From an uncultured Traorella sp. (GTDB lineage: Bacteria > Bacillota_I > Bacilli_A > Erysipelotrichales > Erysipelotrichaceae): a stretch of 29,766 bases of DNA. This document shows positions 16,548-23,798 of this stretch, piece by piece (positions within the stretch are counted from its first letter, which is position 1; every line of letters begins with the position of its first letter). Below the pieces are notes generated by a model. It worked only from the letters and a program-made list of their open reading frames with translations. It was not told the origin of the DNA and did no database searches. The translations under genes and the position numbers were made by a program. The stretch lies in contig CAMEIZ010000004.1 in the NCBI GenBank assembly GCA_945919165.1, positions 1 to 29,766 of the forward strand, read 5' to 3'.

Positions 16548-17246
16548 TTAATTATCTTCTATCGTGAATATTTTTTGTCCGTTTTTACTGATTCTTTTAT
16601 AATCCGGCATATATTTTTCAATCACATGATAAAAAGCTTTTGAATGATTGGGCTGAATAAGATGAGCATATTCATGAAGTACAACATATTCGATAAATTC
16701 TTCATTGTAATGAATCAGACGACTATTTAATGTTATCTGATTTTTAGATGGAATACAACTTCCCCAACGACTTTTCATATGACGGATTTTTAATGTTGGT
16801 TTATTAATTGCATAGTCTTTTGACATTCTATGATAAATATCTTCCATGAAATATGTGAAACATTTTTTACATTCAGCTTGATAAAACTTCAAAAGAACTT
16901 GATTTGCTTCATCAAATGAATGACAATAGATCATACAGTTATCTTCACTTAATTTAACACCGCATGTTTTCGATATGACAACCTTGATTAAATACTGTTT
17001 TCCTTTAAAATACATGACATCATTACGCTGCAAAGTTTTAGCTCTTTGTTCAATCTTTTGAATATGATCAAGAATCCATTGATATTTCTCTTTGACAACC
17101 TGGTCCACCGTCTCTAATGGAACATATTGATTGCAGGTTACAACTACAGATCCATCATTTTGAATATGAAGATTAATATTTTTAACATTTTTAATGACAT
17201 ATGTATAGATAATTTCAAGATCATTGACTTTTACTTTTCGCTGCAT
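16548..17246 (-). CDS. YgjP-like M48-type zinc metallopeptidase (DUF45)
   Basis: This 232-residue protein has the zinc-binding motif HEYAH at 191-195, a third ligand candidate H201 in NHSKAF, and the family signature SRWGSC at 159-164. These identify the YgjP/DUF45 metallopeptidase-like family, usually 220-250 residues; cellular targets are not well known. The start at ATG 17246 gives the normal family N-terminus. It has no clear ribosome binding site, and a consensus -10 lies only 6 nt upstream. It is divergent from the yhcC-like gene, with 55 bp between them. Confidence 0.88.
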   Translation of the reverse strand: MQRKVKVNDLEIIYTYVIKNVKNINLHIQNDGSVVVTCNQYVPLETVDQVVKEKYQWILDHIQKIEQRAKTLQRNDVMYFKGKQYLIKVVISKTCGVKLSEDNCMIYCHSFDEANQVLLKFYQAECKKCFTYFMEDIYHRMSKDYAINKPTLKIRHMKSRWGSCIPSKNQITLNSRLIHYNEEFIEYVVLHEYAHLIQPNHSKAFYHVIEKYMPDYKRISKNGQKIFTIEDN

Positions 17247-17252
17247 GCTTCC

Positions 17253-17281
17253 ATTATAATGATTTTTTATCTTAATAGCAA
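17253..17281 (-). promoter_or_regulatory. promoter of the ygjP-like gene, -10 six nt from the start codon
   Basis: On the minus strand TTGCTA (17276-17281), a 17-bp spacer and TATAAT (17253-17258). The hexamer is followed by GGAAGC and then ATG, so transcription should begin at or next to the start codon. Confidence 0.65.
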
Positions 17282-17286
17282 ATTTG

Positions 17287-17295
17287 TGATATACT
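17287..17295 (+). promoter_or_regulatory. extended -10 promoter of the yhcC-like gene, six nt from the start codon
   Basis: TGATATACT is an extended -10 (TATACT at 17290-17295). It is followed by TAACGC and then ATG 17302, with no Shine-Dalgarno. It overlaps the divergent promoter region of the ygjP-like gene. Confidence 0.6.
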
Positions 17296-17301
17296 TAACG
17301 C

Positions 17302-18237
17302 ATGAACAATCCATTTATTTATTCCGATGACAATAAACGTTATCATACATTCAGCTATTACTTGAAACACACATACCATCAAAAAGTATTCAAAGTCCCT
17401 TTGGATGCCGGATTTACCTGTCCCAATCGAGATGGTCACATATCTTATGGAGGCTGTACTTTTTGCAGTGCTCTTGGCAGCGGAGATTGTGTGAAACGAA
17501 GCGATGATATCATGATGCAGTATGAAAAAGGACTGGAAATGATGAAAAGAAAATGGCCTTCAGGTCAGGGTATGGCTTATTTTCAGGCTTATACCAATAC
17601 CTACGGGACACTTGAACAACTCAAACAGTGTTTTGAACCCTTCATGCAGCGTGATGATGTTTTGGCTTTATGTATCGCAACACGTGCTGACTGTTTAAAT
17701 GATGAAAACATTGCTTATCTTGATTCACTTTCCAAAAGAAAAGACATTTGGGTTGAAGTAGGTCTACAGTCCATTCATGATGAAACAGCAAAACGTGTTA
17801 ATCGCGGACATGATTATGCCTGCTTTCTAGAAGCCATTCAGAAACTCGCTCAAACGAATGTCAAAATCTGTGTTCATATTATTAATGGACTGCCTGATGA
17901 AACAAAAGAAATGATGATTGAAACTGTCCAAAAAATTGCTCATCTGCCAATTCATGCTCTAAAGATTCATATGTTGCACCTCATAAAAAACACCCCCATG
18001 GCAAAAGAATATGAACAACACCCCTTTCACATTCTTACCCGTGATGAATATGTTGAAATCGTTTGCGAACAACTCACCTATCTGCCAAAGGAAATCATTT
18101 TAGAAAGATTAACCGGAGATGGGATTGCTGATGATTTATTAGAGCCAGCATGGACCATCAAAAAAGTCTGTGTCTTAAATGAGATTGATAAATATATGGC
18201 AAAACACAATCTATATCAAGGAAAAAACTTCAGATAA
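17302..18237 (+). CDS. YhcC family radical SAM protein (TIGR01212)
   Basis: This 311-residue protein has the wide cysteine motif C40-x11-C52-x2-C55 (TCPNRDG...YGGCTFC), which is characteristic of the YhcC/TIGR01212 radical SAM family and differs from the classical CxxxCxxC spacing. Further family features are EVGLQSIHDETAKRVNRGH in the middle and PLDAGFTC just before the first Cys. The family's substrate is uncertain; relatives have been linked to tRNA or small-molecule modification. The start lacks a ribosome binding site and directly follows an extended -10, suggesting a leaderless mRNA. It is followed by the split-barrel gene after 27 nt. Confidence 0.9.
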   Translation: MNNPFIYSDDNKRYHTFSYYLKHTYHQKVFKVPLDAGFTCPNRDGHISYGGCTFCSALGSGDCVKRSDDIMMQYEKGLEMMKRKWPSGQGMAYFQAYTNTYGTLEQLKQCFEPFMQRDDVLALCIATRADCLNDENIAYLDSLSKRKDIWVEVGLQSIHDETAKRVNRGHDYACFLEAIQKLAQTNVKICVHIINGLPDETKEMMIETVQKIAHLPIHALKIHMLHLIKNTPMAKEYEQHPFHILTRDEYVEIVCEQLTYLPKEIILERLTGDGIADDLLEPAWTIKKVCVLNEIDKYMAKHNLYQGKNFR

Positions 18238-18264
18238 CAGCTATTACATTAAAGAAAGGTATTT

Positions 18265-18693
18265 ATGGAGAAATTAAATCAAATAACAGAAAAAATAATG
18301 AATGAGCGCTTTGGAAAAGATTCAATAATAGCTCTGGCAACCATTGAAAATAATCAGCCTCATGTTCGAAATGTAGATGCCTATTATGAAAATAAAGCTT
18401 TCTATATCATAACTCATCAACTTTCAAATAAGATGAAACAGATCGATAATAATTCTAAGGTTGCCATAGCTCAAAACTGGTTTACAGCACATGGAAAAGG
18501 AATCAATCTGGGCTATTTCAATTCAGAAGAAAACACAGAAATAGCCAATAAACTAAAAAAAGCTTTTGCTTCATGGATTGATAATGGACATAATGATTTC
18601 AATGACATGAATACATGTATTCTCTGTATTCAGTTAACGGATGGAATCCTATTTTCAAATGGCAAACGTTATGAGATTGACTTTAGCGATTAG
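18265..18693 (+). CDS. pyridoxamine 5'-phosphate oxidase-like flavin split-barrel protein
   Basis: This 142-residue protein has the pattern of the FMN-binding split-barrel (PNPOx-like) family: an N-terminal helix, ALATIENNQPHVRNVDAYY at about 23-41, then FYIITHQLSNKMKQIDNN at about 46-63. Such proteins bind FMN, heme or F420, and the exact reaction is unknown. ATG 18265 has AAAGG 6 nt upstream. It lies 27 nt after the radical SAM gene and 26 nt before the next gene, so the three may be co-transcribed. Confidence 0.8.
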   Translation: MEKLNQITEKIMNERFGKDSIIALATIENNQPHVRNVDAYYENKAFYIITHQLSNKMKQIDNNSKVAIAQNWFTAHGKGINLGYFNSEENTEIANKLKKAFASWIDNGHNDFNDMNTCILCIQLTDGILFSNGKRYEIDFSD

Positions 18694-18719
18694 CTGATTA
18701 GATATGAAGGAGGAACAAC

Positions 18720-19481
18720 ATGTCTACAATTAGTACTGATATTTTTGGAAATGATATGGCTATGGATGTGAAATCTGATTTTAGTGATTTGTATGGAATA
18801 GGAAAATCATTACATAATATCCAAGAATATATTTTATCCTACAAACCTGATGATGACGATGAAGAAGCTTGTGCTTTTTGGAGTGCATTAGCGCTTGTTG
18901 AATGGAAATATGGTCTCTTAGATGAAGCAGTTAAAAACAAAGCCTTTTCAATCATCAAAAATCACAGTGATGTCCATCTTTATCAAGCTCAACTTCAAAA
19001 CGAAAGACAAAAAAAACTTGATCAGCTAATCAAGTAGTTAAATGAACCAAATCCCAAACCACAAAAAAGAAAAAAAACATTTATATACAGATGCCCTTAT
19101 AAAGAAGGAGATGTTTTAGCATTACCGATTCAAGACAAATATGTATATTTTCATATCTGTTCAATTACACGAAGGAAAAATAAAATAGAAGAGCTTGAAA
19201 GTGATGCCATGTGCATTAAAATCTTTCATCAAACAAGCGCTCATATATTACCCATTGATGCCTTTCACAAACAGGAATATATAATATTAGACAAATGGAA
19301 ACAAACTAAGACGAAATGGCTTTGGTGTACAGGCATACGTGAACAGAAATCTCTTGAAAAAAAGTTGATTTTGGTTGGAAATATACCAATTGAAAAGGAA
19401 ATCACCATAAATTGTGTCAGTGCTGATTTCCAGTTCAAGGTTATTGAAAAGACATGCATCCAACTATTCCATTTCGATTAA
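18720..19481 (+). pseudogene. uncharacterised Bacillota family protein interrupted by one in-frame amber codon
   Basis: The start ATG 18720 has AAGGAGG upstream and opens a frame of 105 codons with the family-like start MSTISTDIFGNDMAMDV and an acidic segment DDDDEE. The frame meets TAG at 19035-19037, then continues open in the same frame for 148 more codons to TAA at 19479-19481, starting LNEPNPKPQKRKKK and containing YKEGDVLALPIQDKY. The two parts match the two domains I associate with a single family of about 250 residues, and the stop lies in the linker. No frameshift is needed. The gene is therefore probably inactivated by a recent nonsense change, or the N-terminal domain is made alone. 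The ATG at 19209 has no ribosome binding site, so a separate downstream gene is unlikely. Confidence 0.7.
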
Positions 19482-19511
19482 CAATATTTCAAAAGACAAC
19501 CACCTTTATTT

Positions 19512-19570
19512 AATGTCAAAAAAATGACCCTTCTTCTGTTTGAAGAAAGATCATCTTTTGACATTTTTTT
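19512..19570. terminator. long hairpin terminator between converging genes
   Basis: The outer arms AATGTCAAAA (19512-19521) and TTTTGACATT (19556-19565) pair perfectly, with inner CTTCTTC/GAAGAA pairing. A T-run ends it at 19570. It lies between the interrupted gene (plus) and htrA (minus) and could act for both. Confidence 0.8.
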
Positions 19571-19591
19571 CTGAATGTGAATCATTATTAC

Positions 19592-20752
19592 TTAAGCTAA
19601 TGTTGTGCTTAACTCCACATACTTTTTATCACGAACAACAGTAATCGTCATGACATCTCCAACTTTATGATTGCCCAAAATTTTCTTTAAATCACTTGCA
19701 GAGGTAATCTGTTCACCATCTACTTCCACAATTACATCATTAATCTGGATGCCTGCACGTTCAGCATTGCTGCCTTTCACAACATCACTGACTAATAATC
19801 CTAATGTATTCACTCCTTTTTGAATTGCCTGTTGAATAGAGCTAATTTCATAGAACTGTATACCTAAGGTAATTCTGCCACTGACCTTACCATTTTCTAC
19901 AAGGTCACTCACAACGCTTTTCGCAATGTTGATTGGAATTGCAAAGCCTAAACCTTCAATGTTGCTTCCGCTTGATTTGGCATTCACAATACCAATCAAT
20001 TCACCTTTCGAATTAAATAAACCTCCACCAGAGTTACCGGGATTGATGGCAGCACTTGTCTGCAGCAATGTCATACTCTGACCATCTATGGTAATTTCTC
20101 GATCTAAAGCTGATAAGATTCCTTCGGTTACTGTACCGCCTAAAGAACCCAATGGATTTCCAATCGCCAACACACTGTCTCCTACATTTAATGTAGATGA
20201 GTCACCGAGAATAACAGGCTGCAGATTATCTGCATCAATTCTTAACACAGCCAAATCGCTTTGTTCATCACTGGCAATCAGTTTTGCTTCATATTCTTCA
20301 CCGGTTGCCAAACGAACCTTTATCTCATCGGCTCCTTCAATGACATGATGATTTGTTACAATCAAGCCATCAGAACTAAAAATCACACCACTTCCTGCTC
20401 CGCTGCTGACATACTGCTGAAGAAAAGCATTTGTTTTTGTAATAGATGTTGTAATTTCCACAACACTGTTTTTTACATTACTGATTACATCATGGAATGA
20501 CATATTTTCAATTTGATTTCCTGTATCATCTGTTAAAACTACGCTTTGATAGATAACATCGTTATGCCCGGCAGATGTTTTAGAAACCGATAGCATCAGA
20601 TAAGCTCCGGCTGCCCCGCTTCCAAATCCTACTACTCCACATAAAAGGACAAGTAAAATAAGTTTCAGTCTTTTATTCCTTTTGAATTCATGCTTTGGTT
20701 CATGAATTTCACTTTCATGAATTTCTGTTTCAATAATGGTTTCATCATCCAT
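19592..20752 (-). CDS. htrA: HtrA/DegP-like membrane-anchored serine protease with PDZ domain
   Basis: This 386-residue protein has a cytoplasmic acidic/repetitive N-terminus (EIHESEIHEPKHE), a transmembrane anchor at about 30-52, a trypsin-like domain with catalytic H136 (TNHHV), D166 (SDLAVL) and S241 (GNSGGG), and a PDZ domain from about 290 to the end. This is the usual form of Bacillota HtrA, which degrades misfolded proteins outside the membrane. ATG 20752 has AAGGAGTG upstream. It is monocistronic and divergent from uppP. Confidence 0.95.
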   Translation of the reverse strand: MDDETIIETEIHESEIHEPKHEFKRNKRLKLILLVLLCGVVGFGSGAAGAYLMLSVSKTSAGHNDVIYQSVVLTDDTGNQIENMSFHDVISNVKNSVVEITTSITKTNAFLQQYVSSGAGSGVIFSSDGLIVTNHHVIEGADEIKVRLATGEEYEAKLIASDEQSDLAVLRIDADNLQPVILGDSSTLNVGDSVLAIGNPLGSLGGTVTEGILSALDREITIDGQSMTLLQTSAAINPGNSGGGLFNSKGELIGIVNAKSSGSNIEGLGFAIPINIAKSVVSDLVENGKVSGRITLGIQFYEISSIQQAIQKGVNTLGLLVSDVVKGSNAERAGIQINDVIVEVDGEQITSASDLKKILGNHKVGDVMTITVVRDKKYVELSTTLA

Positions 20753-20854
20753 TTGATATCACTCCTTACTTCCTACATAATTAATATACCGCGTTGTTGT
20801 GTTTTTCGTATGAACGAATTGTGAAATATTTGTGAAGAATCTTATTATTTATGA

Positions 20855-20860
20855 TACAAT
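20855..20860 (+). promoter_or_regulatory. -10 element of the uppP promoter
   Basis: TGATACAAT gives an extended -10 (TACAAT at 20855-20860), 25 bp before the uppP ATG. A repeated TTGTGAA (20819-20825 and 20830-20836) lies upstream and may supply a weak -35. A small inverted repeat TTCGT-ATGA-ACGAA is at 20805-20818. Confidence 0.5.
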
Positions 20861-20885
20861 AGTGAAGTCAAAAGGAGAAATTATT

Positions 20886-21716
20886 ATGGAATTATTTATA
20901 GAAATATGTAAAGCCGTTCTATTAGGTATAATACAAGGTATTACTGAATGGCTGCCGATAAGTTCTACAGGACATATGATTTTAGTCGATGAATTTCTAC
21001 ATCTTTCAGGAAGCAAAGAATTTGTGGAACTGTTTCTTGTTGTTGTTCAGTTTGGTTCAATTTTAGCTGTTGTATTAATGTATTTTCATCGTTTGAATCC
21101 ATTTTCAAAAAGAAAAAGCATCAGCGAAAAAAGAGAAACGATTGATTTATGGATCAAGATTCTAATTGGATGTGTACCAGCAGGAATTATTGGAGTATTA
21201 TTTAATGATCAAATCAAAGCTCTTTTCTATAATCCGGTTGTTATTGCCATTATGCTGATTTTATATGGAATTGGATTTATTGTTATTGAACGAAGAAAAA
21301 AACGTCCAACTGTCAATAAGCTAAGTGAAATTACACCGTTAAAAGCTGCTCAGATCGGTGTCTTCCAAATGCTGGCTTTGATTCCCGGAACATCTCGATC
21401 CGGTGCCACAATCATGGGAAGTACCATGCTTGGATTAAACCGTAAAACTGCCAGTGAGTTCTCATTTTTTCTGGCAATACCGGTTATGTTTGGAGCAAGC
21501 CTTTTAGATTTAATCAAGTTTGATGGTGTGATTCTTCCGGCAAATATCCTTGTTCTTATTGTAGGTATGGTCACTGCCTTCCTTGTCAGTGTTGTCGCCA
21601 TTAAAATGTTGCTTTCTTATATTCGCAAGCATTCCTTTGAAGTATTTGGTTATTATCGAATTATTCTGGGAATTATTGTTCTTATCTATTTTGTCGTTGT
21701 ACCATTCTTTATCTAA
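20886..21716 (+). CDS. uppP: undecaprenyl-diphosphate phosphatase (BacA type)
   Basis: This 276-residue polytopic membrane protein recycles the cell-wall lipid carrier by dephosphorylating undecaprenyl diphosphate. The two family motifs are present: QGITEWLPISSTGH (17-30) and PGTSRSGAT (167-175). The start ATG 20886 has AAAGGAG upstream; an in-frame ATG at 20832 precedes the promoter -10 and is rejected. The length is normal for the family, and overexpression in relatives confers bacitracin resistance. The stop codon runs into the terminator. Confidence 0.96.
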   Translation: MELFIEICKAVLLGIIQGITEWLPISSTGHMILVDEFLHLSGSKEFVELFLVVVQFGSILAVVLMYFHRLNPFSKRKSISEKRETIDLWIKILIGCVPAGIIGVLFNDQIKALFYNPVVIAIMLILYGIGFIVIERRKKRPTVNKLSEITPLKAAQIGVFQMLALIPGTSRSGATIMGSTMLGLNRKTASEFSFFLAIPVMFGASLLDLIKFDGVILPANILVLIVGMVTAFLVSVVAIKMLLSYIRKHSFEVFGYYRIILGIIVLIYFVVVPFFI

Positions 21717-21743
21717 AAAATTCTGGGCTTCCAGAATTTTTTA
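21715..21743. terminator. bidirectional terminator after uppP
   Basis: AAAAATTCTGG (21716-21726) pairs with CCAGAATTTTT (21731-21741) around the tetraloop GCTT. A-run and T-run flank it, so it serves uppP and the converging lipoprotein gene. Confidence 0.85.
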
Positions 21744-22310
21744 TTTTATTTTCCACTTTATTATAATATTGTAATCACTAATCGCAGCATTTACAATTTC
21801 ATCTGCCTTTTGATTCATATCAAAATGAAACTGTGTTTGATCTTCTTCCAATTCAGCCAGACTGATTGGATTGTTTTTCTGATAAAAAGGTTTTTCTGTC
21901 AAAACTTCTTCCCTTTCATTGATATAATAAGCATCTGCCTTTTCATTTTGATCATCGGACCAAATCAAATATTCAGGAAACAGTCGTTTTAAAGCAGTTA
22001 ACTCATCCTCATATTCAATCGTGATAATTGGTATCTGATTCACATTCTGATAGTGATTCATCATATCAACAGAGTGCTCACCCATGACAAAGATTCCATC
22101 CGCCCAGCTTAATTCAATCTCTTTGATTGTGTCAGTACAATGATCATCACATACATAAAAAGATGTTTCATACGCATCTAGTTTGGAATTATATTCCTGA
22201 TCAGATAAAAAAGCAAAGTGAATCTTATCGGTATCGGTGTTTCGACTCAAATGATAGCCATTTGAACAGCCACACAAAAAAAGGCAAAGTAAAATAACTG
22301 CTTTTTTCAT
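21741..22310 (-). CDS. hypothetical lipoprotein
   Basis: This 189-residue protein starts with a lipoprotein signal peptide, with lipobox LCGC (residues 12-15) and Cys15 as the likely lipidated residue. The mature part is acidic, with a second Cys pair (CDDHC at about 53-57) and two segments resembling alpha/beta repeats (DGIFVMGEH, IPIITIEYEDEL). I do not recognise the family. It overlaps the upstream membrane-protein gene by 4 bp (ATGA) and has AGGAGG upstream, so the two are co-translated and probably act together at the cell surface. Confidence 0.75.
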   Translation of the reverse strand: MKKAVILLCLFLCGCSNGYHLSRNTDTDKIHFAFLSDQEYNSKLDAYETSFYVCDDHCTDTIKEIELSWADGIFVMGEHSVDMMNHYQNVNQIPIITIEYEDELTALKRLFPEYLIWSDDQNEKADAYYINEREEVLTEKPFYQKNNPISLAELEEDQTQFHFDMNQKADEIVNAAISDYNIIIKWKIK

Positions 22311-22846
22311 AATGAACCTCCTAAAGAATCAAGATAAATTGGTAATGCAATTCCCAAAAAAACTTCTACCAGTGAATTAACACTCATATAATGGTATGAA
22401 AAAATCATCAAAGCAATTCCATAAATCATTCCTAAAAGATACAAATAAATTCTGATAGGATGATTCAATCTTAAAGAAAGAACCAGTAAAACAATTACAA
22501 TCAGCAATGAATAGAGTGAAAGAAAAGATAAATTGACATGAAGATCTGCAATCAGCGGATAAACATTTGGCAAATACGGAAGCAAAACTGACAATAAAAA
22601 CAAAATGGCACACAAACAAATAATAAAGCCCAAAACTCTTTTATGAAGACATTTTTTTAGACATGAAGAAAAACCAATTGCTAAAGCCATCACACAGGCA
22701 AATGACCAAACAATAAAATGAACACGAAAATCCAAAGCATTTCCAATATAAGATAAATTTTCATTTACTAATGACGCATGAGATGCAAACCACAATGTAT
22801 AAACAGGATAAATGAAATACAAATAGCTTTTACATAAAAATTTCAT
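22307..22846 (-). CDS. hypothetical polytopic membrane protein (DUF998-like)
   Basis: This 179-residue protein has about five to six hydrophobic segments. SLVNENLSYIGN near the N-terminus and the LLPYLPN...DLH loop resemble DUF998-type membrane proteins, but the assignment is tentative. The start ATG 22846 has no ribosome binding site. Instead an extended -10, TGGTAAAAT, ends 6 nt upstream, as at the ygjP and yhcC genes. It overlaps the lipoprotein gene by 4 bp. Confidence 0.65.
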   Translation of the reverse strand: MKFLCKSYLYFIYPVYTLWFASHASLVNENLSYIGNALDFRVHFIVWSFACVMALAIGFSSCLKKCLHKRVLGFIICLCAILFLLSVLLPYLPNVYPLIADLHVNLSFLSLYSLLIVIVLLVLSLRLNHPIRIYLYLLGMIYGIALMIFSYHYMSVNSLVEVFLGIALPIYLDSLGGSL

Positions 22847-22852
22847 AAGTTC

Positions 22853-22861
22853 ATTTTACCA
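22853..22861 (-). promoter_or_regulatory. extended -10 promoter of the membrane-protein/lipoprotein pair
   Basis: On the minus strand TGGTAAAAT (-10 hexamer 22853-22858) is followed by GAACTT and the ATG. It lies just downstream of the preceding gene's terminator. Confidence 0.55.
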
Positions 22862-22883
22862 TAAATAACATCGAACAGAATAA

Positions 22884-22908
22884 GAAAAAAAGATCAAATT
22901 TGATCTTT
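22884..22908 (-). terminator. terminator of the zinc-ribbon membrane protein gene
   Basis: On the minus strand AAAGATCAAA / TTTGATCTTT (22889-22908) forms a 10-bp self-complementary stem, followed by a T-run to 22884. The stem overlaps the stop codon. With no spacer bases in the palindrome the true loop must open a few pairs. Confidence 0.6.
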
Positions 22909-23317
22909 AGCTTCTTCCTTCAAATGAATGTTTACAGATTGGACAAGTAATGACAACTTTTCCTTTACCTCTTGGAATTCTTAATTCCTGTCCACAGTTT
23001 TTACAGTGATAATACTTATATTTTTTCTTATCTCTTTTCTGCTTCTTTTGAAATTTCAGTTTCATCTTGTCAAAAAAGTTATAAACAGGAGACATCATAT
23101 TAGTATAAATACGATTTTCATTATATCGTTTAGAAAAGTTTTTTGAAAACATTCGAAAATAATTATAGAACATCGGAATCAATGCAATCCACCAAATCAA
23201 TGTATTTCTGCTTATTAAACCAATGACAACCAACAGAATAAAAAGTACATTCAGAGCATTGCTTAACTGATCCACTCCATATCTTCCTGCCATAAATTTT
23301 TCAAATTTTTCTTTCAC
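22907..23317 (-). CDS. membrane protein with C-terminal zinc ribbon
   Basis: This 136-residue protein has two adjacent hydrophobic segments at about residues 20-55, a very basic linker (about 85-102) and a C-terminal zinc ribbon with C105/C108 (CKNCG) and C125/C128 (CPICKHSF). The start is GTG 23317, set by AAGGAG about 8 nt upstream; a TATAAT -10 lies further upstream. The function is unknown; the shape suggests a small membrane-anchored nucleic-acid- or protein-binding factor. Confidence 0.75.
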   Translation of the reverse strand: MKEKFEKFMAGRYGVDQLSNALNVLFILLVVIGLISRNTLIWWIALIPMFYNYFRMFSKNFSKRYNENRIYTNMMSPVYNFFDKMKLKFQKKQKRDKKKYKYYHCKNCGQELRIPRGKGKVVITCPICKHSFEGRS

Positions 23318-23566
23318 TTAAATCACTCCTTATTTGGATATTATAACATAGATTGAAAAACTTTCCTGAAGAATTTCAATTCTGTCACAATTAGAGTGAA
23401 TATTTCTATTATAACTGTTGTTTGATATTCTGTTAAAGTAAACTTCTGCAAGATAGTTATTTTATTGCATTTACTTTTTCAATTCAGGAGACTTTCCATT
23501 TTCTTTATGTATTCTATTTTTCTCTTGCTTTACGTATTCGATTGTGATAATATATTAAAGCAAGTT
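23318..23566. other. non-coding AT-rich spacer upstream of tRNA-Trp
   Basis: This 249-bp stretch contains no credible gene. It holds the promoter of the minus-strand GTG gene (TGTTATAAT near 23340-23348) and a possible tRNA promoter, TTGCTT (23525-23530) with TAATAT (23548-23553) 17 bp later. I see no other RNA gene. Confidence 0.5.
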
Positions 23567-23640
23567 AGGGGTATAGTACAATGGTAGTATAACGGTCTCC
23601 AAAACCGCTGATGCGAGTTCAATTCTTGCTACCCCTGCCA
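23567..23640 (+). tRNA. tRNA-Trp (anticodon CCA)
   Basis: The cloverleaf can be drawn directly: acceptor AGGGGTA (23567-23573) with TACCCCT (23630-23636), anticodon stem ACGGT/ACCGC around the loop CTCCAAA (anticodon CCA), and T-arm GCGAG-TTCAATT-CTTGC. Discriminator G and CCA are encoded (23637-23640). Its 3' end is duplicated at 24833-24854, so the gene is the attachment site of the adjacent islet and remains intact. Confidence 0.95.
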
Positions 23641-23644
23641 TTTA
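23623..23644 (+). repeat. left direct repeat (attachment site) at the tRNA-Trp 3' end
   Basis: These 22 bp cover the T-arm 3' half, the acceptor 3' strand, CCA and four bases beyond. They are identical to 24833-24854 (core TGCTACCCCTGCCA). Confidence 0.9.
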
Positions 23645-23652
23645 ATAAAACG

Positions 23653-23684
23653 AAGCACAAATCTTGATGGTTTGTGCTTTTTTA
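23653..23684 (+). terminator. terminator just inside the left end of the islet
   Basis: AAGCACAAA (23653-23661) and TTTGTGCTT (23671-23679) pair around a 9-nt loop and are followed by TTTT. It now terminates the tRNA-Trp transcript, though it belongs to the inserted segment. Confidence 0.8.
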
Positions 23685-23697
23685 TTTTAGCGAACAA

Positions 23698-23730
23698 ATG
23701 TGGAACATTTTTATTATTTTTGTTCCACAT
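23698..23730. promoter_or_regulatory. fic operator 1
   Basis: A perfect inverted repeat, ATGTGGAACA (23698-23707) and TGTTCCACAT (23721-23730), has a 13-bp AT spacer. Its right arm covers the -35 position of the fic promoter. Confidence 0.75.
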
Positions 23731-23742
23731 CATACAAGATTG

Positions 23743-23751
23743 TGATATAAT
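23743..23751 (+). promoter_or_regulatory. extended -10 promoter of the fic gene
   Basis: TGATATAAT is a perfect extended -10 (TATAAT 23746-23751), lying between the two operator palindromes. The -35 region overlaps operator 1. Confidence 0.75.
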
Positions 23752-23753
23752 AA

Positions 23754-23786
23754 ATGTGGAACATTCCTGATTATTTTGTTCCACAT
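23754..23786. promoter_or_regulatory. fic operator 2
   Basis: The same arms as operator 1, ATGTGGAACA (23754-23763) and TGTTCCACAT (23777-23786), with the same 13-bp spacing 56 bp downstream. It spans the expected transcription start and directly abuts AGGAGG (23787-23792). In the RNA it could also fold into a hairpin beside the ribosome binding site. Confidence 0.75.
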
Positions 23787-23798
23787 AGGAGGTATTCC

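Noticed and set aside
19035..19037. Pyrrolysine or programmed recoding at the TAG codon
   Set aside because: No pyl genes, recoding structure or metal-dependent methyltransferase context is visible, and a nonsense mutation is simpler.
19209..19481. Separate downstream gene starting at ATG 19209
   Set aside because: It is in the same frame as the gene at 18720, the coding-like sequence begins well before this ATG, and there is no ribosome binding site. It is better read as the second half of an interrupted gene.
20693..20725. Repeated ATGAATTTC in the 5' part of htrA
   Set aside because: It encodes the repeated EIHE residues of the acidic cytoplasmic tail, which is low-complexity coding sequence and not a regulatory repeat.
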